Shown: in pieces, positions 1-7,069 of the stretch | Layout: each line of letters starts with the position of its first letter | Numbering within the stretch: the stretch's first letter is position 1 | Origin: JAWXBR01 sp046595995 | Lineage (GTDB): Bacteria > Bacteroidota > Ignavibacteria > Kapaibacteriales > Kapaibacteriaceae | NCBI GenBank assembly: GCA_046595995.1 | Contig: JBKJNB010000062.1 | Coordinates: forward strand, 1 to 24,824 | DNA: 24,824 nt | Direction of reading: 5' to 3' | Position numbers and translations under genes: made by a program | Notes under the pieces: model-generated | The model's database searches: none | Seen by the model: the letters and a program-made list of their open reading frames with translations, nothing else | What the model was told of the DNA's origin: nothing

Positions 1-1125
1 GACCGCTATTCTGACGGTCTCGGGATTACGCGTGAACAACTGAACAAATGGCTCTCCAAAGAACCAAACGAACACAGCCAGGGCAATCATGAGCACCGAC
101 ATCTGCTTAACAGCCGACCTGTGGTACGCGTATACCCTTGCAAGCTTGCCTGCACCCAGATTCTGTCCTGTTATCACCTCAATCGACATCCCCATGGCAA
201 ACACTGTCATGTACACAACCAGGTCGACGTTCGTGCCGAGCGTGTACGCGGCCGTAACCGTTGTACCGTACCCGCCAACGATGCCGAACAAAAAAAGTCT
301 GTTTACACTTACAGAAAGCATTTGCAATGAAGCAGGTAACCCTTGCTTCGCAATGCGTACAAGCACGTTTAGGTCCATTCGGAACCCTGAGAAGTCCAAA
401 CTCATCCCGGCTTTGCCTAGTACCAACGCCCACAACGAAACAACACAACCAAGGATTTGTGCAATTGCTGTGGCCAGTCCAGCGCCATAGATGCCCATCT
501 CGGGGAACGGACCGAGTCCAAAAATGAGGAATGGGGCCACCACGGCATTCACCACGGTCGTGGCAACAAGCACGATCATGGGATAAAACGTATTGCCCAT
601 TGAGCGAACAATGGCAAATAGTTGAAAATTTAGGACATTGGCCGTGTAACCTAAGAAAAGCCCTCCGAGGTAATACGTGACATTCACGCCCACTTCGGGG
701 TTCAGATTCAGAAGTGCGGGCACCCGGTCAAGGAACGAAAACATAGCGATCGTTACGATGCAGCCAATAATGGCCATTCCAACGACTGCTTGCGCAGCGG
801 TACGCGATGCCTCGAGTCTATTGCCTTCCCCAATACGTCGCGCGATTATGATACCCGTGCCGACCCCAAAACCACTTGCCACGGTAAATAGAAAAAAAGC
901 GACCTGATCTGCTGCTCCAATCGCCGCAATTGCCGCATCACCCAACCTGCTCACGTACCAGCGATCGATCTGCGTGTAGATAATGTTAATGAGAAAGCTG
1001 AAAGCCATTGGAATGGCAAATAGCCGTAATGACTTGTCGATGGGGTCGTTGAGAAGATCGACGCGTGCAGGCATGAATCCGTCGTAGAAAGAGTACTCTG
1101 TGTGTTGTTGGCTAAATTCGCTCAT
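1..1125 (-). CDS. MATE-family multidrug/toxin efflux transporter (C-terminus beyond window)
   Basis: Reading the minus strand from an ATG at 1125 gives an open frame to base 1 (375 residues, no stop), so the 3' end lies outside the window. The protein is strongly hydrophobic with about nine or ten membrane segments. It opens with a short polar N-terminus (MSEFSQQHTEY), then PMAFSFLINIIYTQIDRWYV, the usual first helix of MATE exporters with an aromatic/Asp motif. GVGTGIIIARRIGEGN and the later TGQNLGAGKLARV match the repeated G-x-x-x-G-Q/A-x-x-G-x-(G/N) loops found at equivalent places in the two halves of MATE proteins. Family members are about 440-460 residues, so roughly 70-80 are missing. 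MATE proteins are inner-membrane Na+ or H+ antiporters for cationic drugs and metabolites; the substrate here cannot be read. An in-frame ATG at 1074 is an alternative start. The start is divergent from the glycosyltransferase, with 3 bases between start codons. Confidence 0.88.
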   Translation of the reverse strand, partial: MSEFSQQHTEYSFYDGFMPARVDLLNDPIDKSLRLFAIPMAFSFLINIIYTQIDRWYVSRLGDAAIAAIGAADQVAFFLFTVASGFGVGTGIIIARRIGEGNRLEASRTAAQAVVGMAIIGCIVTIAMFSFLDRVPALLNLNPEVGVNVTYYLGGLFLGYTANVLNFQLFAIVRSMGNTFYPMIVLVATTVVNAVVAPFLIFGLGPFPEMGIYGAGLATAIAQILGCVVSLWALVLGKAGMSLDFSGFRMDLNVLVRIAKQGLPASLQMLSVSVNRLFLFGIVGGYGTTVTAAYTLGTNVDLVVYMTVFAMGMSIEVITGQNLGAGKLARVYAYHRSAVKQMSVLMIALAVFVWFFGEPFVQLFTRNPETVRIAV

Positions 1126-1128
1126 TGT

Positions 1129-2250
1129 ATGGACAGTATCATCACGGCCGTGTTGCTTTCGAGCGCCGTCCTCTATTCTTCGCGCATAGCATTTTTCTGG
1201 ATTGGCTTTCTTCGTCATGGGCGTGCTACTCCCGCAACGAATAGCGCACTTCCCAGGGTAACGGTCGTTGTACCTGCGCGTAACGAAGAACTCAACATCG
1301 AACGATGCCTTCGCTCGCTCGATGCATCCGATTATCCGCGGGAGCTGTTGCAGATTATCGTTGTAAACGACCGAAGCTCTGACAATACGCTAACGGTTGT
1401 AGAGCGCATTGCCGTTGCGATGCCCACATTGCTTGTGTTAAGTAAAACCGAGGGCGACTCATTAGGCAACCTGAAAGGTAAACCCGGTGCGCTTCAGTTT
1501 GGATTCGATCATGCCACGGGCGACGTTTTGCTGATGACTGACGCAGACTGCGAAGTGCATCCGCAATGGATTCGCGCCATGGCTGCTCCACATGTCGACG
1601 AGCGTGTCGGACTTAGTCTTGGCTTCACGACGATCAGGGCGCGAACGTTTCTTGAGAATGTGCAGGACGTTGAGTGGGTCTGCAGTCAGGCGATGGCTCG
1701 CGGGGGCATTGGTAATGGCGTTCCACTCGGTTGTTTCGGCAACAACATGGGTGTACGACGTTCCACGTATGAAGGCTTGGGTGGGTACGCAAAAATCGAG
1801 TTTAGCATAACAGAAGATCTTGCGCTGTTACAAGCGGTCCACAGTGCAGGATGGACGGTCAAGTACTTATGTGAACCAGAAGCGACCGTAGAAACGCTGC
1901 CGTGTGCGTCTTTGCTCGAGTATATACGTCAGCGTCACCGCTGGGCACGTGGCGGACTGCAATTGGGACACAGAGCGGCGTTCTTTGTGTTTACCGGCAT
2001 CGCGTTGTGGTCCGGACTTGGTTTGGCTTTACTCACAGGCAATTGGTCTGCGTTTGCAGCGTTGTTCGCGCTGCGCATAGCCGGTGACTTCGGAATGCTC
2101 GCACTCGCAGCAGAACGTATCGTTAGACCGTCGCTCTATCGTTACGCAGTTCCGGCATTTTGCCTGATACTCATCACCGAGATATCGCTACCGTTTCTCG
2201 TTTTAAAGAAACGTATCGTCTGGAAAGACCAGGTCTTCAGACCCTCGTAG
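1129..2250 (+). CDS. Family 2 (GT-A) glycosyltransferase, membrane-anchored
   Basis: A 373-residue protein with an N-terminal membrane segment (about 5-28), a GT-A catalytic domain (about 43-275) and two or three C-terminal membrane segments (about 283-357). Visible motifs are VVVPARNEE (46-54), the metal/nucleotide-sugar site TDADCE (137-142), the catalytic-base region TED (228-230) and RQRHRWARGG (267-276), the Q-x-x-R-W-type motif of processive or membrane-linked GT2 enzymes. The family transfers sugar from a nucleotide sugar to a lipid or growing polysaccharide on the cytoplasmic side of the membrane; donor and acceptor cannot be told. ATG 1129 is chosen because it gives a normal short N-terminus before the first membrane helix; an in-frame GTG at 1102 would overlap the divergent MATE gene. 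No clear Shine-Dalgarno precedes either. The last 14 bases overlap the convergent FAD/Fe-S oxidoreductase gene. Confidence 0.9.
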   Translation: MDSIITAVLLSSAVLYSSRIAFFWIGFLRHGRATPATNSALPRVTVVVPARNEELNIERCLRSLDASDYPRELLQIIVVNDRSSDNTLTVVERIAVAMPTLLVLSKTEGDSLGNLKGKPGALQFGFDHATGDVLLMTDADCEVHPQWIRAMAAPHVDERVGLSLGFTTIRARTFLENVQDVEWVCSQAMARGGIGNGVPLGCFGNNMGVRRSTYEGLGGYAKIEFSITEDLALLQAVHSAGWTVKYLCEPEATVETLPCASLLEYIRQRHRWARGGLQLGHRAAFFVFTGIALWSGLGLALLTGNWSAFAALFALRIAGDFGMLALAAERIVRPSLYRYAVPAFCLILITEISLPFLVLKKRIVWKDQVFRPS

Positions 2251-4942
2251 CTTCTTCGACCATCCGCGCAATTGAGCGAAATGGACGTCCCGTGTGTTCG
2301 CTCAGTGCGAGTTCACATGTGGTGTTCACGCTGAACCAACCATCTACATCGTGCAACGCAGCAATCTCCACAGCTTCGTCTCGTAGGGCACTCGCAGTCA
2401 GTTCGGGAAATCGCAGTCCCCTGTCACCCGCCATGCCGCAGCAGCCTGCACTAGTTGGTATAGTTACAATTGCAGAACACTGTGCTGCCAGACGATACAT
2501 TGCAGAATCAACGCCCAAATGATATGCACCGCAACCCGGATGCAAGACAACATGCTTAAACATTCGCGTGACTTTGATCTTCGACATAACGTGCTCATCG
2601 ATGAACGTTGTTAGGTCTACTACAGAACGCTCGCTTGGCACAAACGAACGATAGGCATGCGCGCATGTCGATGAATCAACGACCCATGCAGCAGCGGCGT
2701 ATTCAACGTCAGACAGTGCACGCGAGCATACGTCCTGTGCCGCTTGCTGCAGCCCCCTCGACTCATAAATCTGTCCGCAACAATGCTCGTTGGCTTTATC
2801 CGCAACCTTCATGCGCAGTCCCGCACGCTTAGCAAGCATCATAACATCATCGGCGATGCTGTTCTCATTCGGTGGCTTTCCTAGCCAGCGCGCACCGCAG
2901 GCCGGAACGTATAGAAACGTCGGCGCATCGTTACCCGAACCCACCGGGCTTAGATGCTCTTTTAACGCAGAGCCCGACCAGTGCAGCGATCGAGACTTCT
3001 TGGTAAGGCGCAGAAGAAAAGGGGCTGCAATGCGCATGAATGCATTTGTTGTTCCGTAAGAGGCAGACGAAGCTCGCGCAACAGCACGTGCGCTTGGCGA
3101 TGCGTTTGTAGTACGCAACTGCTTAACGAGCGTGCCTGTATTTATGGACACAGGACACATGAGTTCGCACATACCATCGGCTGCACACGTGTCAACGCCA
3201 TCGTATTGATAGTCGCGAAGCACCTCCTTGCGGTCGCCAGCGGACAAGCTGCCACTGAGTTCGCGAAGAATGATGATGCGCTGACGCGGTGTGAGCGTAA
3301 CGTTGCGGCTCGGACACACATGTTCACAGAAGCCACACTCGATGCAGCCATCGACGATGGCATTCACTTCCGGAACGGCCTTGATGTTCTCGACGTGGAT
3401 CTCAGGGTTATCACTAAGCACAACACCTGGGTTGAGAACAGTGTGCGGGTCCAGTAGGCGTTTCAGCCGTCGCATGACATTTGCTGCCGTCGCGCCCCAT
3501 TCCATCTCGAGGTACGGCGCCATGTTTCGTCCAGTGCCGTGTTCTGCTTTGAGCGATCCGTCATGCACCGTCAAAACGATGTGTGCAATTGTATCCATGA
3601 AGCTCTTGTATCGCTGAACATCCGCATTCGAACGAAAGTGCTGATTCAGCACAAAATGAATGTTGCCATCTTTTGCGTGGCCGAAAATGATTGCATCGTC
3701 ATAGCCATGGGTTATGCAAGCTGCACGAACGTCATGCACGAGCTGAGGCAACCGATGTATAGGTACCGCTACGTCCTCGTTAATCATTGTTGTGCCTGGC
3801 GGACGCATTGCACCAAGCGTAGGCATAAGGCCTTTGCGTAGGTGCCAGAGCATTGCCTGCTCGCGCGCATCACGTGTCCATACGACGGGCCTAAGTGTCC
3901 GTACTCCCGCAGACCAATTGGCAGCCCAAGCACTCTGCTCTTCGGCTTCCTCTGTGGAGGATGCGTGAAACTCGACGAGCAGCGCTGCTGCGTGTCGTTC
4001 CTCGATGCGATACATCGCCGGTGTTGTTTTAAGTCGTGCAAACGACATCAGCGATGCATCGTCCATGAGTTCGACTGCAGCCGCTCCGGTATTGCGCAGT
4101 ACTTCGATGTGCATGCACGCAGCTTCGATCGATTCGAATACCATCAGAGCCGTCAGTTTGTATCGCGCATCGGGTACGGTACGAAATGTAACCTCTTCTA
4201 TAAAGCCGAGGGTACCTTCGCTACCTACCATAAGCCGCGAGAGAATGCGTGCAGGCTCGACTTCGTCGAGAAAGGCGTTTAGTGAGTACCCAATCGTGTT
4301 CTTAATCAGATACTTGTACCGAATACGTGCACACAATTCCAAATCGCCACAGATCTCATTGCGAAGCCGTGCAATACCTTCATAGACACTCCTATTCGAT
4401 GTTGCCAGATGGGCGTCGCACATCGTGCTAGAGGTGTCGATACGTGTACCGTCGGCAAGCATGTACACCATCGACTCGACCGTGTGATACGAATTGAGGG
4501 CAGTACCGCAACACATACCGCTGGCATTGTTGGCAACGATGCCGCCTATCATACAAGCGGCGAGCGATGCGGGGTCGGGACCCAGCTTGCGGGCGTAGGG
4601 GCGCAGCATGGCATTGACTCTTCCGCCAGTGACGCCAGGTTGAACTCGCACGCGATCCCCTGCATCAAGCACCTTACAGGCATTCCAATGTCGTGCAAGA
4701 TCGACAAGTACGCCATCGGTGATGGCTTGTCCGGACAAGCTTGTACCGGCAGTTCTAAACGCAAGGTGTTTGTTATTGGCTGCGCACCATGCCATCACAT
4801 CACGGACGTGATGCCAGGTAACTGGACGAATGATGATTTCTGGTACGAGTCGATATAGGCTGGCATCGCGCGCGTACGCCAAGCGGTCGATTAGCCGCGT
4901 TGACGCATTCTCCGCACCGACAATCCGCGCTAGCTCGTTCAT
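2237..4942 (-). CDS. FAD-binding and Fe-S-binding D-lactate dehydrogenase-type (Dld-II/YdiJ-like) oxidoreductase
   Basis: 901 residues in three parts. First, a PCMH-type FAD-binding domain (about 35-260) with FRTAGTSLSGQAITDG (62-77) and the GSEGTLG motif (240-246). Second, an FAD-oxidase C-terminal domain (about 260-510) with GHAKDGNIHF (421-430) and KAEHGTGR (465-472). Third, an Fe-S half: C533-x2-C536-x2-C539-x3-C543-P for one 4Fe-4S cluster, C586-x5-C592-x3-C596-P for a second, and two Cys-rich CCG modules (C721-C722-G, then C804 and C834-C835-G). This order is that of single-chain respiratory D-lactate dehydrogenases (Dld-II) and of YdiJ, which oxidise a D-2-hydroxyacid and pass electrons to the quinone pool or another carrier. 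The E. coli YdiJ subgroup prefers D-2-hydroxyglutarate, so D-lactate versus D-2-hydroxyglutarate is open, though the length is nearer Dld-II. It starts 8 bases after the carboxyltransferase stop, so it is probably last in that operon. Confidence 0.87.
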   Translation of the reverse strand: MNELARIVGAENASTRLIDRLAYARDASLYRLVPEIIIRPVTWHHVRDVMAWCAANNKHLAFRTAGTSLSGQAITDGVLVDLARHWNACKVLDAGDRVRVQPGVTGGRVNAMLRPYARKLGPDPASLAACMIGGIVANNASGMCCGTALNSYHTVESMVYMLADGTRIDTSSTMCDAHLATSNRSVYEGIARLRNEICGDLELCARIRYKYLIKNTIGYSLNAFLDEVEPARILSRLMVGSEGTLGFIEEVTFRTVPDARYKLTALMVFESIEAACMHIEVLRNTGAAAVELMDDASLMSFARLKTTPAMYRIEERHAAALLVEFHASSTEEAEEQSAWAANWSAGVRTLRPVVWTRDAREQAMLWHLRKGLMPTLGAMRPPGTTMINEDVAVPIHRLPQLVHDVRAACITHGYDDAIIFGHAKDGNIHFVLNQHFRSNADVQRYKSFMDTIAHIVLTVHDGSLKAEHGTGRNMAPYLEMEWGATAANVMRRLKRLLDPHTVLNPGVVLSDNPEIHVENIKAVPEVNAIVDGCIECGFCEHVCPSRNVTLTPRQRIIILRELSGSLSAGDRKEVLRDYQYDGVDTCAADGMCELMCPVSINTGTLVKQLRTTNASPSARAVARASSASYGTTNAFMRIAAPFLLRLTKKSRSLHWSGSALKEHLSPVGSGNDAPTFLYVPACGARWLGKPPNENSIADDVMMLAKRAGLRMKVADKANEHCCGQIYESRGLQQAAQDVCSRALSDVEYAAAAWVVDSSTCAHAYRSFVPSERSVVDLTTFIDEHVMSKIKVTRMFKHVVLHPGCGAYHLGVDSAMYRLAAQCSAIVTIPTSAGCCGMAGDRGLRFPELTASALRDEAVEIAALHDVDGWFSVNTTCELALSEHTGRPFRSIARMVEEATRV

Positions 4943-4950
4943 TGTAGGTA

Positions 4951-6609
4951 CTAAACTTGTAGAACACCTGTCTTAAAATCAGGGATCTCGTCGTTATGTG
5001 CTGCCATAGCAATGCCGCGCGAAATAACGTCGCGCGTCTGCGTAGGTAGAATGATGCCGTCCACCCACATTCGAGCAGCTGCGTAAAACGGTGTGGTTGT
5101 CTCGTCGTATTTATTCTGAATGTCTCGAAGCATTGTCTGCTTCTGCTCTTCGGTAAGGGTCTCGCCAGTCTTCTCAAGAGTAGCGACCTTAATGGTAAGA
5201 AGGGTCTTTGCAGCCTGACTTCCGCCCATTACAGCGATTTGCGACGTGGGCCAGGAATAGATTAGGCGCGGGTCGTAAGCTTTGCCGCACATCGCATAAT
5301 TCCCTGCCCCGTACGAATTGCCCATAATGATTGTAAACTTCGGTACAACACTGTTTGCAACTGCGTTTACAAGCTTCGCGCCGTCCTTGATTATGCCGCC
5401 TTGTTCAGCTCTCGTACCGACCATGAAACCTGTTACGTCCTGCAAAAACACTAGCGGTATGCCACGCTGATTGCAGTTCATAATAAAGCGTGCAGCTTTA
5501 TCCGCACTGTCACTGTAGATAACGCCGCCAACTTGCATTTCGCCTTTGCCGTTACGAACGATGGCGCGATTGTTAACGACAATGCCTACAGCCCATCCGT
5601 CAATGCGACCATAACCGCAGATGATAGTCTTGCCATACGAGGCCTTGTATTCATCAAAATCTGATGCGTCGAGTAAGCGCGCAAGTAGCTGATGAGTGTC
5701 GTAAGGCTTGCTTCTATCGGCAGGCATGATGCCATCTAACTCGGATGCATCGTAGAGCGGGGCAACTGGTTCTATGCGTGAGAAGAGATCCTTCTTGCCC
5801 TTTAACGGCGAGAACTTGTCAACCAGTGAGCGGATAAGACGAAGGGCCTCGTCATCGGACTCGACCTTATAGTCGACAACACCAGATACCGTGCTGTGCA
5901 TGGTAGCGCCGCCGAGCGGCTCGATGCCCGTCTGCTCACCTATGGCTGCTTCCACGAGGGCTGGTCCGGCCAAGAAAACGCTGCCTGTTCCATTTACGAT
6001 GATAGCTTCGTCGCACATTAGCGGCAGATATGCTCCGCCTGCCACACACGGTCCCATGATGGCTGCGATCTGCGGGATGCCCTTCGCGCTCATGATTGCG
6101 TTATTTCGGAACTGACGTCCGAAGTGTTCTTTGTCAGGGAAAATTTCGTCCTGCATCGGCAGGAATACTCCCGCCGAATCGACGAGATAAATAATCGGTA
6201 AATGATTCTCGATTGCGATTTCCTGGGCGCGCATGTTCTTCTTCGCCGTCATCGGAAACCATGCGCCCGCCTTTACGGTGGCGTCATTTGCAACGATCAT
6301 GCATTCGCGACCGCAGACGACGCCAATGCCCGTAACAACGCCAGCGGAAGGTGCGCCACCGTGTTCTAGGTACATGTCGTACGCTGCAAAAAGTCCTACT
6401 TCGAGAAAGCCCGTAGCTTCATCGAGTAACGCATGAATACGTTCGCGTGCTGTCAGCTTGCCCTTCGCATGGTGACGCTCAGTGGCCTTCTTACCTCCAC
6501 CGGCGCGTACCTGGTCGGATTTCGCACCGACAATGCGGAAAAGGTTACGATTGGCATCTGCGTTCTTGTCGAACGTTAGATCCTTCGCAACATCAGTCCC
6601 TATCGTCAT
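4951..6609 (-). CDS. Acyl-CoA carboxylase carboxyltransferase (beta) subunit, methylcrotonyl-CoA carboxylase-like
   Basis: 552 residues, full length for the family, with two crotonase-like carboxyltransferase halves. The N-terminal half carries KGKLTARERI (50-59), VANDATVKAGAWFP (106-119), LVDSAGVFLPMQDEIFPDKE (142-161) and the oxyanion-hole stretch PCVAGGAYLP (187-196). The C-terminal half carries NNRAIVRNGKGEMQVGGVIY, PLVFLQDVTGFMVG, GNSYGAGNYAMCGKAY and VMGGSQAAKTL. LPMQDEIFPDKEHFGR and the C-terminal TPFYAAARMWVDGII resemble 3-methylcrotonyl-CoA carboxylase beta more than propionyl-CoA carboxylase, but substrate cannot be fixed from motifs. The subunit moves CO2 from carboxybiotin to an acyl-CoA. 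No biotin carboxylase is adjacent; the only biotin carrier in the window is at 18019-18531. Its ATG shares four bases (ATGA, 6606-6609) with the secG stop, suggesting translational coupling. Likely roles are leucine or odd-chain acyl-CoA breakdown. Confidence 0.88.
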   Translation of the reverse strand: MTIGTDVAKDLTFDKNADANRNLFRIVGAKSDQVRAGGGKKATERHHAKGKLTARERIHALLDEATGFLEVGLFAAYDMYLEHGGAPSAGVVTGIGVVCGRECMIVANDATVKAGAWFPMTAKKNMRAQEIAIENHLPIIYLVDSAGVFLPMQDEIFPDKEHFGRQFRNNAIMSAKGIPQIAAIMGPCVAGGAYLPLMCDEAIIVNGTGSVFLAGPALVEAAIGEQTGIEPLGGATMHSTVSGVVDYKVESDDEALRLIRSLVDKFSPLKGKKDLFSRIEPVAPLYDASELDGIMPADRSKPYDTHQLLARLLDASDFDEYKASYGKTIICGYGRIDGWAVGIVVNNRAIVRNGKGEMQVGGVIYSDSADKAARFIMNCNQRGIPLVFLQDVTGFMVGTRAEQGGIIKDGAKLVNAVANSVVPKFTIIMGNSYGAGNYAMCGKAYDPRLIYSWPTSQIAVMGGSQAAKTLLTIKVATLEKTGETLTEEQKQTMLRDIQNKYDETTTPFYAAARMWVDGIILPTQTRDVISRGIAMAAHNDEIPDFKTGVLQV

Positions 6610-7004
6610 TTGCCCTGCGGCTTGGCTGGCGGTTGTTGTGCTGGCGGTTGCTGTTGTGGCTGCTGTTGCTGCGGCGGTTGCTGTTGTGGCTGCTGTTGCA
6701 TAGGAGCTGCGGCAGGAAGTTCAGAGGGTACAGCATTGTCGAGCACAGAGCCACGGACACCAGATATCGGTTCGGGCAGTGCCGTCTTATTAATAACGAT
6801 AGCAGTGAGCATGAGGCCGGCAGTCAATGCCATTGTGATATTCTGGAGAAGGCTACGCGATTGGCGATGACCGAACAAATTTGACATTTGACCGCCGAAT
6901 CCGCCCATACCTGCAATCATGTCGGCCTTGCCTGGTTGAATCAAAACAGCAAGAATCAACAGAATCGCCATGATGATGCAGAGAATCATTAACAGGGTAT
7001 ACAT
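6606..7004 (-). CDS. secG: Preprotein translocase subunit SecG with Gln/Pro-rich tail
   Basis: 132 residues from ATG 7004. Two membrane helices (about 2-22 and 54-72) flank the SecG signature: LIQPGKADMIAGMGG (21-35), then NLFGHRQSRSLLQNITMAL (42-60), matching the usual Q-x-G-K-(G)-x-D ... LFG ... L-x-(R/N)-x-T pattern. SecG is the small helper of the SecYEG inner-membrane channel. The core ends near residue 75; a linker follows, then a Gln/Pro-rich tail (101-132) made of QQQP/QQPP units, absent from E. coli SecG. ATG 7004 is preferred to an in-frame TTG at 7040 because it puts the first helix right at the N-terminus, as usual. A candidate promoter lies just upstream (7038-7069). The stop overlaps the carboxyltransferase start by four bases. 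Confidence 0.93.
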   Translation of the reverse strand: MYTLLMILCIIMAILLILAVLIQPGKADMIAGMGGFGGQMSNLFGHRQSRSLLQNITMALTAGLMLTAIVINKTALPEPISGVRGSVLDNAVPSELPAAAPMQQQPQQQPPQQQQPQQQPPAQQPPAKPQGK

Positions 7005-7037
7005 GGGCTCTTGATTTCGTTTACGTGAATATGATCC

Positions 7038-7069
7038 CAAACTTACGGAATCGAGGCCTTACAGACAAC
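7038..7069 (-). promoter_or_regulatory. Candidate Bacteroidota-type promoter before secG
   Basis: On the minus strand TAAGTTTG (7045-7038) exactly fits the Bacteroidota -7 element TAnnTTTG. Twenty bases upstream lies GTTG (7069-7066), three of four matches to the -33 TTTG. A start site about 7 bases after the -7 element would give a leader of about 25 bases before the secG ATG at 7004. The -33 part lies in the last codons of the TPR gene. It would let secG, the carboxyltransferase and the oxidoreductase be transcribed apart from the TPR gene. An exact six-base match in a gap this short is unlikely but not impossible by chance. Confidence 0.45.

Noticed and set aside
2981..3457. 158-residue plus-strand frame inside the FAD/Fe-S oxidoreductase gene
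   Set aside because: It is antisense to a gene with complete domains and cofactor motifs, and its own translation shows no recognisable fold or signal. The frame at 3842-4282 is rejected for the same reason.
6610..6870. Plus-strand open frame rich in Cys and Gly opposite secG
   Set aside because: Its composition is simply the antisense of the Gln/Pro-coding repeat of SecG; it has no family motif and lies wholly under a real gene.
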